Assembly: GCA_017984755.1 (NCBI GenBank) | Contig: JAGNYW010000006.1 | Span: 1-64,000 of the forward strand | Direction: 5' to 3' | DNA: 64,000 bases | Origin: Methyloversatilis sp. | GTDB taxonomy: Bacteria; Pseudomonadota; Gammaproteobacteria; Burkholderiales; Rhodocyclaceae | Shown here: positions 52,583-60,147 of the stretch, piece after piece | How the letters are laid out: each line of letters starts with the position of its first letter | How positions within the stretch are numbered: position 1 is the first letter of the stretch | The notes under the pieces: model-generated | What the model was told of the DNA's origin: nothing | What the model saw: the letters and a program-made list of their open reading frames with translations, nothing else | The model's database searches: none | Position numbers and translations under genes: made by a program

Positions 52583-53568
52583 ATCACCTTGGCCAGCATC
52601 AGGTCGTGCATGGTCAGCGCGCCCGCCAGCGCGCCGTCGTCGTCGGTCACCAGCAACTGGCTGACCCGGTTCCGTTCCATCACTTCAGCCGCTTCTGCGG
52701 CGAGGCGGCCTTCGGCGATGGCGCGCGGGTTGCGGCTCATCACTTCGGCCACCGGTACGCTGCGCACGTCACCCAGGCGATCGATCGCACGACGCAGGTC
52801 GCCATCGGTAAACACGCCGGCCACGCTGCCGTCGGCGGCAAGCACCACGGTCATGCCCATGCCGCCGCGGGTGACCTGCAGCAGCGCATCGGTCACCGTC
52901 GCGGCGATGGCCACGGTGGGTACGTCGGCGCGGGCGCGCATCACATCGCGCACATGGGTGAGCAGGCGGCGGCCGAGCGCGCCGCCGGGATGACTGCGTG
53001 CGAAATCGTCTTCGCGGAAGCCGCGCGCTTCGAGCAGGGCCACGGCCAGCGCATCGCCCAGCGCCAGAGCGCAGGTGGTGCTGGCGGTCGGTGCGAGATT
53101 GAGCGGACAGGCTTCGATCGCCACGCCTGCGTCGAGATGCACGTCGGCCAGCCGGGCCAGCGTCGATTCGGGTCTGCCGGTCATCGCGATGGTGCGGCCG
53201 CCCTGACGCCGCACCAGCGGTACGATGGCGAGGAGTTCGGCGGTTTCGCCGGAGTTCGACAGCGCGATCAGCACATCGTCCCGATGGATCATGCCGAGAT
53301 CACCGTGCAGCGCTTCGGCCGCATGCACGAAATAGGCGGGTGTGCCGGTGCTGGCCATGGTGGCCGCGATCTTGCGGGCGATGTGTCCGGACTTGCCGAG
53401 GCCGCTGACGATGACGCGGCCGGTGCTGTCGAGCACCAGACGCACTGCGTTCGCGAATTCCTCTCCCAGACGTCCGGCGAGCGCATCGAGCGCGCGCGCT
53501 TCGATGTCGAGTACCTCACGGGCGGAGGCGATGATGTCTTTCGTGACCGGAGGCGGGTTCTGTGGCAT
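52579..53568 (-). CDS. kdsD: Arabinose-5-phosphate isomerase KdsD
   Basis: 329-aa enzyme converting ribulose-5-P to arabinose-5-P for KDO. SIS domain (about 35-170; GSKSGHIARK-like VSGLGKSGHIARKIAATMAS) and two CBS domains (about 205-325, including TRGGMGMTVVLAADG and MERNRVSQLLVTDDDG). First gene of the kds-lpt operon; transcribed from an extended -10 promoter about 75 bases upstream. Confidence 0.95.
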   Translation of the reverse strand: MPQNPPPVTKDIIASAREVLDIEARALDALAGRLGEEFANAVRLVLDSTGRVIVSGLGKSGHIARKIAATMASTGTPAYFVHAAEALHGDLGMIHRDDVLIALSNSGETAELLAIVPLVRRQGGRTIAMTGRPESTLARLADVHLDAGVAIEACPLNLAPTASTTCALALGDALAVALLEARGFREDDFARSHPGGALGRRLLTHVRDVMRARADVPTVAIAATVTDALLQVTRGGMGMTVVLAADGSVAGVFTDGDLRRAIDRLGDVRSVPVAEVMSRNPRAIAEGRLAAEAAEVMERNRVSQLLVTDDDGALAGALTMHDLMLAKVI

Positions 53569-53649
53569 GCGCTGGAAGGGAAGGTCGGAGGTGGTCCGCT
53601 GATCACCCGTCCTGCGGGCGCCCGGATGTATCGGTTATGATCGGCGCAC

Positions 53650-53658
53650 ATTATAACA
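53650..53658 (-). promoter_or_regulatory. Extended -10 promoter of the kdsD operon
   Basis: On the minus strand TGTTATAAT, a perfect extended -10 (TGnTATAAT). No good -35 is seen at 17 bases. Predicted start about 53643, leaving a leader of about 75 bases before kdsD. Confidence 0.7.
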
Positions 53659-53719
53659 ACCCGCTCACGTCAGGCGGCCGGCCATCCGGAGGCGGATGGC
53701 GCCGCCGTCATCGCCCACC

Positions 53720-55693
53720 ATGTCCGCACTTGAGCTGGTTCTACTGCTGCTCGCCGCTTCGGTACTGGTCGTCGGCTTCTTCCGCAGTGTCGGGCTGCCG
53801 CCCATCCTGGGTTATCTGCTGGTGGGTGCGCTTGCCGGTCCGCATGCGCTGGCCTTCATCCCTGATACCGACGAGGCACGTCAATTCGCCGAATACGGCA
53901 TCGTCTTCCTGATGTTCTCCATCGGGCTCGAGTTTTCGCTGCCCAAGCTCTTTTCGATGAAGCGGCTGGTGTTCGGGCTGGGCGCAACCCAGGTTGCGGT
54001 CAGCCTGCTGGGTGTGATCGCCTTTGCCTCACTGTTCGGACTGGCGCTGAAAGGTGCGATTGCGGTGGGCGCTGCGGTTGCCATGTCGTCGACTGCCGTG
54101 CTGATCAAGCTGCTGGTCGAGCGCATGGAACTCGACTCCGCCCACGGCCGGCAGGTGATCGGCGTGCTGCTGTTCCAGGACCTTGCAGTGGTGCCATTCC
54201 TGGTCGTCATCCCGGTGCTGGCGCTGGGCGCAGAAGAAAGCGTGGAGGCGCTGGCGCTGGCCGGGGTCAAGGCGGCTGTCGCGCTGACTCTCATCCTCTA
54301 TCTCGGCCCGCGCCTGATGCAGCGCTGGTTCTTCATGGTGGCGCAGCGCAAGTCGCCCGAGCTGTTCATGCTCAACGTGCTGCTGGTGACGCTGGGCATG
54401 GCGTTCGCCACGGAGCTGGCCGGTCTGTCGCTGGCGCTCGGCGCCTTCCTGGCCGGCATGCTGATTTCGGAAACGCAGTACCGCTACCAGGTGGAAGAGG
54501 ACATCAAGCCGTTCCGCGACGTGCTGCTCGGGCTGTTTTTCGTGACCGTCGGCATGCGGCTCAATCTGGCGCTGGTGCTGTCGGAACTGCCCTACGTGGT
54601 GCTGACCCTGCTGTTCATCCTGACCGGCAAGTTCATCGTGGCGGCTGGCGCTGCCCGGCTGTTCGGGTCTTCGCCGGGCAATGCACTGCGCGTCGGCATC
54701 TGGCTGTGTGCCGGGGGCGAGTTCGGTTTCGTGCTGATGGCGCTGGCCGACAGCGCCCGGCTCATTCCGGACGACATCCTGCAGATCGTGCTGGCGGCGC
54801 TGCTGCTGAGCCTGCTGACGGCGCCCATACTCGCCCACTACGCAGACCGCATCGTGCTGCGCCTGGTGCCGTCGGAGTGGCTGCTGCGCTCCATGCAGCT
54901 GACGTCGATCGCTGCGCAGTCGCTGGCCACCGACGGCCACGCCATCCTGTGCGGCTACGGCCGGAACGGTCAGTACCTCGGGCGGTTTCTGGAAAACGAA
55001 GGCATTTCCTTCATCGCGCTCGATCTCGACCCGGAGCGGGTACGCGAAGCCGCAGCGGCGGGCGAAACCGTCGTGTTCGGCGATGCGGCCAAGCGCGAGA
55101 CGCTGATCGCGGCCGGCCTGTCTCGGGCGTCCATCGTGGTGATCACCTTCGTCGACACCGAAGCGGCGTTGCGCGTCATCCATCTGGTCAACGAGCTGCG
55201 GGCCGACATCGCAGTGGTGGTGCGCACCTTCGACGAACGCGACTACGACAAGCTGTCCGCCGCCGGCGCCACCGAGGTGGTGCCCGAGTCGCTCGAGTCG
55301 TCGCTCATGCTGGCCACGCACGCGCTGGTACTGCTGGGCGTGCCGCTGCACCGCGTGCTCAAGCGGATCCGCCAGTTCCGCGGCGACCGCTATCACCTTC
55401 TTCGAGGGCTTTACCGCGGCGCCGAGCACCTGGCGGAAGAGGCGGCGTCCGAGCAGCAGCACCGCAGGCTGCATTCGGTGCCGCTTGCGCCGGGCTCATG
55501 GGCCATCGGCCACCGCATCGATGAATTCCATCTGGAGGACATCCGGGTCGAAGTGAGCGCCATCCGCCGGCGCGGCATCCGGGCACTCGAACCGAGTTCC
55601 GATCTTGCATTCGAAAGCGGTGATGTCGTGGTGCTCCTCGGCGCACCGGCCGAACTGGCGCGCGCCGAGTCCCGTCTGCTCAAGGGTGGATGA
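53720..55693 (+). CDS. CPA2-family monovalent cation/proton antiporter with TrkA domains
   Basis: 657-aa KefB/KefC/YbaL-type protein. About 12 membrane helices (1-385; GYLLVGALAGPHAL, FLAGMLISETQYRYQVEEDIKPF), a TrkA-N NAD-binding domain (about 410-520; CGYGRNGQYLGRFLENEG) and a TrkA-C domain (about 570-655). It would export K+ or Na+ in exchange for protons. Divergent from kdsD. Confidence 0.9.
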   Translation: MSALELVLLLLAASVLVVGFFRSVGLPPILGYLLVGALAGPHALAFIPDTDEARQFAEYGIVFLMFSIGLEFSLPKLFSMKRLVFGLGATQVAVSLLGVIAFASLFGLALKGAIAVGAAVAMSSTAVLIKLLVERMELDSAHGRQVIGVLLFQDLAVVPFLVVIPVLALGAEESVEALALAGVKAAVALTLILYLGPRLMQRWFFMVAQRKSPELFMLNVLLVTLGMAFATELAGLSLALGAFLAGMLISETQYRYQVEEDIKPFRDVLLGLFFVTVGMRLNLALVLSELPYVVLTLLFILTGKFIVAAGAARLFGSSPGNALRVGIWLCAGGEFGFVLMALADSARLIPDDILQIVLAALLLSLLTAPILAHYADRIVLRLVPSEWLLRSMQLTSIAAQSLATDGHAILCGYGRNGQYLGRFLENEGISFIALDLDPERVREAAAAGETVVFGDAAKRETLIAAGLSRASIVVITFVDTEAALRVIHLVNELRADIAVVVRTFDERDYDKLSAAGATEVVPESLESSLMLATHALVLLGVPLHRVLKRIRQFRGDRYHLLRGLYRGAEHLAEEAASEQQHRRLHSVPLAPGSWAIGHRIDEFHLEDIRVEVSAIRRRGIRALEPSSDLAFESGDVVVLLGAPAELARAESRLLKGG

Positions 55694-55769
55694 GCCGGAC
55701 GGGACGGGGACCTCCGCCCGGATGATTCAGTCGGGCCTTGCGGGGAGGGTCAGATCGCGTCGGCAGACG

Positions 55770-56468
55770 TCAGAAGGCTACGCACACCGTGTACAGGCCG
55801 GCGGCGCTCGCTTCGACCGCAGCCGTGATGTCGATCGCCGGGCCGGTGGCCACACTCGCGCCGCTGCTCTGCGCCATGGCGCGCACGTTTCCCGTCTGCG
55901 TGTTGCCATCGTCCATGGTCGAATCGACCTGACGGGCCAGCCGGGCCGTGATGCCGTCGGAACAGATGAAGAAGGTACCCGTCATGGGCAGCGCGGCCGA
56001 ACCGGTGGCACCGGATGCCGGCGTGATCGGTGCCGTACCCGTGATGCCGATGACGCCGTTGTCGGCATTGCGCGGCGAATAGTTGGCGGTGTCGGTGAGC
56101 GTTGTCGTGCCGGTCAGCAGGTTGGCCAGCCGAAGGTGCTGCCAAACCAGAAAGGATTCATCCGTCGTGGTACTCGAATTCCAGGAGCCGCCGATGCGTC
56201 CGTTGCCGTGCGGGTCGGTTGCCGGGGTGGTGGCAAGTTCGCCGCCGACATGCTGACCGGCGGCCGGATCGTCGCCCGGCATGAACCGGAAGCGGTCCTG
56301 GTAGGCGTAGATGGCTGTCGAAATGGTGCGGAAATCATTGACCAGGCTTTTCGCCTTGGCACTGTTGATCAATTCCTGGCCCTTGAGCACGCCGCCCAGC
56401 AGCAGACCGATAATCACGAGCACGATGGCGATTTCAACCAGCGTGAAACCTTGTTGATTGGCTTTCAT
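55770..56468 (-). CDS. Type IV prepilin-like protein (pseudopilin)
   Basis: 232-aa pilin-type protein. The prepilin peptidase site is NQQG/FTLVE with Glu at mature position 5; the hydrophobic helix (about 8-30) and a YQDRFRFMPGDDPAAG segment follow. It is longer than major pilins and resembles GspG/H-like or environmental minor pilins. GGAGGATTTAC precedes the ATG at 56468. No other pilus or secretion gene is near, and prepilin peptidase (pilD) is missing from the coaE locus. Confidence 0.85.
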   Translation of the reverse strand: MKANQQGFTLVEIAIVLVIIGLLLGGVLKGQELINSAKAKSLVNDFRTISTAIYAYQDRFRFMPGDDPAAGQHVGGELATTPATDPHGNGRIGGSWNSSTTTDESFLVWQHLRLANLLTGTTTLTDTANYSPRNADNGVIGITGTAPITPASGATGSAALPMTGTFFICSDGITARLARQVDSTMDDGNTQTGNVRAMAQSSGASVATGPAIDITAAVEASAAGLYTVCVAF

Positions 56469-56506
56469 GTAAATCCTCCGTTGCGTCTGCATCTGCAGGT
56501 TTCGTG

Positions 56507-56666
56507 CCGGTCACGCACCGAATTCGGGATATTCCGCCAGGCGACTGTAATGGAAACACTTTTTTAACTTCCAGATGCAGAAAACATCTTTCCCTCCCCA
56601 GACACCGGACCGATCGACGATCAGAAGTGACCGGTTTTCGACGTCCCTGTCACATTCCGGTCACTT
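56507..56666. promoter_or_regulatory. Three copies of CCGGTCAC between the pilin and kinase genes
   Basis: CCGGTCAC at 56507-56514 and 56657-56664 and its reverse complement GTGACCGG at 56627-56634; the last two form a 10-base inverted repeat (AAGTGACCGG/CCGGTCACTT) around 22 bases. This is far more than chance for an 8-mer in 160 bases and may be a regulator site for one or both divergent genes. Confidence 0.6.
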
Positions 56667-56711
56667 TTCGTCCGGACTCAGGGCGTCGATCGTGGCATCC
56701 GGAGCCGTGAA

Positions 56712-58439
56712 ATGAGTCGCCGGACTGACAGACCGGACCTGTCCCGCGTGCTCAATGGGCTTGCTCGGACGCAACCGTGGCTGCTGCTGTGTGTGCTGAT
56801 CAGCCTGCACCTGCTGCTTTGGCTGGGTGATGACCTGCAGGCCGGCCGCGTTGCGCTGCTTCCGCACCTCGGCCTGCTGTTGCTGTGGCAGCCGCTGGTC
56901 AGTGCCGAGCGCCGGGTGGACTGGCCGACGCTGGCCGTACTGAGTGCACTGGTCGGCCTTTTCCTGTGGTTTTTCGGTCCGCTGGCGCTCAGTCTGTGGA
57001 TGCTGCTGCTGGCCGGTCTGGTCGGCGGCAAGGTGTTCTTCTCGCGCTCGCGCGGGCCGCGCATCTATTACCTCGGCGCACTGGCCTACCTGATCACCGC
57101 GCTGCTGACCATTGCGTTGCCGCGCGCGTTGCCGGCGAGTCTGCCGGTGCCGGCCGGCATCGACACGCTCGGACTGTGGCTGTCGCCGCTGGCGCTCACC
57201 GTCATGCTTCTGGTGCCGGGACACGAGCGTGCCGACCGTGACCGCGAGGTGCTCGATTTTGTGTCCGGGCTGTTCGTGCTGCTGCTGCTCGCCGTGCTGG
57301 TGCTGGGCACGCTGGCCGCCATGCAGCTGGCTGCCGTCGATTACCTGCGCGCGCTGCTGATCACGCTCGGTGTGCTGTCCACCGCGCTCATGGTCATGAG
57401 CTGGGCGTGGAATCCGCGCGCCGGCTTCGGTGGTCTGAGTGTCGCCTTCACGCGCTACGTGCTGTCGCTCGCGCTGCCCTACGAGCGCTGGCTGGAAAGT
57501 CTCGCCGCCCTGTCGCAGGAAGGCGGGCGGCCGGAGGAATTCGTCGCACGTGCGGCCAACCGGCTGCTTGCGCTGCCCCTGGTGAGTGGCGGCGAATGGC
57601 GCACGCGCGGCGGTGCGGCCGACGCACGCAGCGGACGCTTCGGCGATCAGGCGGCGCATCGCTACGACTTCGAACACGCCCTGCTCGAACTGACGCTGTT
57701 CACCGCGCGTCCGCTGTCCGGCGGGCTGGTGTGGCATTTCAACCTGCTGGTGCAGTTGCTCGGCCAGTTCTATCAGGCGAGGCTGCGCACCGAGGAACTG
57801 CGACGCCTGTCCTATCTGTCCGCCATCCATGACACCGGCGCGCGTCTGACGCATGACGTGAAGAACCTGCTGCAGTCGCTCAACACGCTGTGCTACGCCA
57901 TCGGCGAAGCCGGCGATGCGGACAGCGCGGCGCGCGCCAACGCGCTGCTGGCGCGTCAGCTGCCGGTCATCACGGCACGGCTCGAAGCCACGCTGGACAA
58001 GCTGCGCCGCCCCGAGTCGGGCGCGGGCGAGTGGGTGCCGGCGCCCGACTGGCTGCTGACCATGTCGGCACGCTTCGGCGATCAGGGCGTATCGGTCGAA
58101 GGCGCCACCGAGCCGGACCAGTTGCTGCCCGGTGCGCTGTATACAACAGTGGCCGAGAATCTCGTGGCCAACGCGCTGCAGAAGCGGCAGGCCGAACCCG
58201 GCATTCACATCGTGCTGCGGCTGGGCGGCGAGCGCCTGTCGGTCGAGGACAGCGGCAGCGCCATCGCAGCGACCCTGAAGGACGATCTGCTGCAGGCGCC
58301 GGTCCCGTCCGCGAACGGTCTCGGGGTCGGCCTGTATCAGTCGGCGCTGCTTGCCCGTGGTACGGGTTACCGCCTGGGTCTCGACGAGAACATCGACGGC
58401 TGCGTGCGCTTCACGCTGCAGCGGGAGGCTGAGGGCTAG
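56712..58439 (+). CDS. PrsK-like sensor histidine kinase
   Basis: 575-aa membrane kinase: seven to eight helices (about 20-235), a GAF-like region (about 255-355), the phosphoacceptor His381 in THDVKNLLQSLN, the N-box ENLVANALQKR and GLGVGLYQSALLA (G2). The HDVKN box and multi-TM N-terminus resemble PrsK, the PEP-CTERM system kinase that drives exopolysaccharide genes through the sigma-54 regulator PrsR. No prsR, exosortase or EPS gene is here, so it is an orphan. A PEP-CTERM protein is encoded about 38 kb away in this window. Confidence 0.8.
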   Translation: MSRRTDRPDLSRVLNGLARTQPWLLLCVLISLHLLLWLGDDLQAGRVALLPHLGLLLLWQPLVSAERRVDWPTLAVLSALVGLFLWFFGPLALSLWMLLLAGLVGGKVFFSRSRGPRIYYLGALAYLITALLTIALPRALPASLPVPAGIDTLGLWLSPLALTVMLLVPGHERADRDREVLDFVSGLFVLLLLAVLVLGTLAAMQLAAVDYLRALLITLGVLSTALMVMSWAWNPRAGFGGLSVAFTRYVLSLALPYERWLESLAALSQEGGRPEEFVARAANRLLALPLVSGGEWRTRGGAADARSGRFGDQAAHRYDFEHALLELTLFTARPLSGGLVWHFNLLVQLLGQFYQARLRTEELRRLSYLSAIHDTGARLTHDVKNLLQSLNTLCYAIGEAGDADSAARANALLARQLPVITARLEATLDKLRRPESGAGEWVPAPDWLLTMSARFGDQGVSVEGATEPDQLLPGALYTTVAENLVANALQKRQAEPGIHIVLRLGGERLSVEDSGSAIAATLKDDLLQAPVPSANGLGVGLYQSALLARGTGYRLGLDENIDGCVRFTLQREAEG

Positions 58440-58471
58440 CGAGCGAGGCGTCGTTCCGACCCGGGCGGCGT

Positions 58472-58903
58472 CTATGGTCGGGCCGCGGCAACGTCTTTCG
58501 TCAATGTTTCCATCCGCGCGCGGTTCACGCCCATGTCCGAGTATCCGGTACGGGCACCGGAGCGGAAGTGGATGACCGATGCCGTGGCGTCGATCGCGAA
58601 TTCCGCGGCGTCGACGAAGCCGAAGATCCGCGACCGGAATTCGGCGGCGATGAAGCCCGGTTCCTCACGCGTGATGGTGCTTCGCGGCAGCGCCAGAATC
58701 GCCCGGCGCAGCACCGCCTGTGCTGCATCGGCACTGCCGGTGAAGGCGATCGGCGCCATGCGCGCGCGGTCGGCCGTGGCCTGTGTCGACACGCAGTTGG
58801 GGCGATCGGGGCAGGGCGTCAGTGTGCGCGGCGTACCGTCGTCCGCGATCACCGCGGGTGCCGCCAGGGTCGCCAGCCACAGCATGGCGTTGCGAAGCTT
58901 CAT
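58472..58903 (-). CDS. DUF1499 lipoprotein-like protein
   Basis: 143-aa exported protein. Signal peptide MKLRNAMLWLATLAAPAVIA, then the DUF1499 pattern: CPDRPNCVSTQATAD, then PRSTITREEPGFIAAEFRSRIFGFVD and IHFRSGARTGYSDMGVNRAR. Function unknown. It is convergent with the PrsK-like kinase. Confidence 0.9.
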   Translation of the reverse strand: MKLRNAMLWLATLAAPAVIADDGTPRTLTPCPDRPNCVSTQATADRARMAPIAFTGSADAAQAVLRRAILALPRSTITREEPGFIAAEFRSRIFGFVDAAEFAIDATASVIHFRSGARTGYSDMGVNRARMETLTKDVAAARP

Positions 58904-58951
58904 GGTCGTCGATGCCTCCCGGAATGGATGAATGTCGGTGTGATCACGCGA

Positions 58952-59524
58952 TCAACGCGCGGCAGCGGGCGGCGCCTGCAGCCAGGCCAGCACGTCGGCG
59001 GCGTTGCGGTCCGGCGGAAACACCGGATGGAAGACCTTGATGATGCGCGCGTCGTCCACGATCAGCGTCAGGCGCCGATACAGGGTCATGCCGTCGGTCG
59101 TGAAGGTGGGCAGGCGCAGCGCCGCACCCAGCTGCAGCGCAACGTCGCTCAGCAGCGGAAATGGCAGATGCAGCCGCGCCGCCGCTTCCTGCTGGTAACC
59201 GGTCGTCTGCGCGCTCAGCCCGAATACGCCTGCGCCCAGCGCAGCCAGTTCGGCATGGTGGTCGCGGAAGGCGCAGGACTGGGGCGTGCAGCCGCGCGCG
59301 CCGGGTAGTGCGTCCCAGCCGTCGGGCAGCGCAACACCGGGGCGACCGGTCATGGGGTAGACGTAGATCACCCGACGTCCGCGCAGGGCAGACAGATCGA
59401 CCTGCGAGCCGTCGGTACCGGCCAGCGTGACCGGCGGCAGCATGAGGCCTTCGAGGTGATCGGCGGCACCGTCGTCCACCGGTACCGGCAGGTCGTCGGG
59501 CAGGGTGGTCAGCAACGTTTTCAT
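58952..59524 (-). CDS. Peroxiredoxin-family protein
   Basis: 190-aa thioredoxin-fold protein of the AhpC/TSA superfamily. The active-site region reads ARGCTPQSCAFRDH, with peroxidatic Cys and a second Cys four residues on, similar to PrxQ-like or redoxin proteins. Its N-terminus lacks a signal peptide, so it is cytoplasmic. It probably reduces peroxides. Located just downstream of the DsrE-like gene on the same strand. Confidence 0.85.
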   Translation of the reverse strand: MKTLLTTLPDDLPVPVDDGAADHLEGLMLPPVTLAGTDGSQVDLSALRGRRVIYVYPMTGRPGVALPDGWDALPGARGCTPQSCAFRDHHAELAALGAGVFGLSAQTTGYQQEAAARLHLPFPLLSDVALQLGAALRLPTFTTDGMTLYRRLTLIVDDARIIKVFHPVFPPDRNAADVLAWLQAPPAAAR

Positions 59525-59575
59525 GACGATCTCATCGATATTCCGTTCCGGAATGCAGCAGCGGTTGCCGACCGG

Positions 59576-59995
59576 TCACCAGGTCAGCGTCCGCGTGTTG
59601 TCGCGGAACAGCGCCTTGTTGATCACATCCGGATAGGCGATCTGCATGCCCGGCATCAGGTTCGATTCCGATACCCCGTAATGCAGGGCGCACGGGCGGC
59701 ACACCAGCACCGTGGCGCCTTTCTTGATCAGTTCCCGCAGCAGTTCCTGATGACTGATGAAGTAGCGGGTGTTGGCCGTGGCGCCGATGCGCACCGCGCG
59801 GTCATTCAGGAAAATGGTGAGCGGGTGCCCGCGCTCGAACTGGTCCTTCGCGAAATTCAGACCCACCCCCGACTGGTGCGAATTGTCCGTGGTGAGGTTC
59901 AGGAAAAGCGGCGCCGGGTCGGCGGCATAAGCAGAAACACTCACGGTGCCGATCATCAGGAAAATCGACAGGATCAGGCGTGACGCGAACTGCAT
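59576..59995 (-). CDS. Exported DsrE-family protein
   Basis: 139-aa protein with a signal peptide (ending SAYA) and a DsrE/DsrF-like domain: PLFLNLTTDNSHQSGVGLNFAKDQ and ATVLVCRPCALHYGVSESNLMPGMQ. The CRPC pair could carry sulfur. DsrE proteins relay sulfur, but this exported one is of unknown role. GGAAGG precedes the ATG at 59995; the longer open frame is shadow. A peroxiredoxin gene follows. Confidence 0.82.
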   Translation of the reverse strand: MQFASRLILSIFLMIGTVSVSAYAADPAPLFLNLTTDNSHQSGVGLNFAKDQFERGHPLTIFLNDRAVRIGATANTRYFISHQELLRELIKKGATVLVCRPCALHYGVSESNLMPGMQIAYPDVINKALFRDNTRTLTW

Positions 59996-60147
59996 GGGGG
60001 TTTCCTTCCGGGTGGTCGATGGCGCGCGGCGAACGTGCATGGCAGCAGCTGGTGCCGAGGGTGGGCTAGCGATGAGGCTGTTCGTCTGATGGATTTCGGT
60101 AAGACAAGTATCGCTCATCGGTGTTCGAATGGCAGTGCGCCCGACGG

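Noticed and set aside
54029-55474. 481-aa frame antisense to the CPA2 antiporter
   Set aside because: Glutamine/arginine/histidine-rich shadow of a membrane protein gene.
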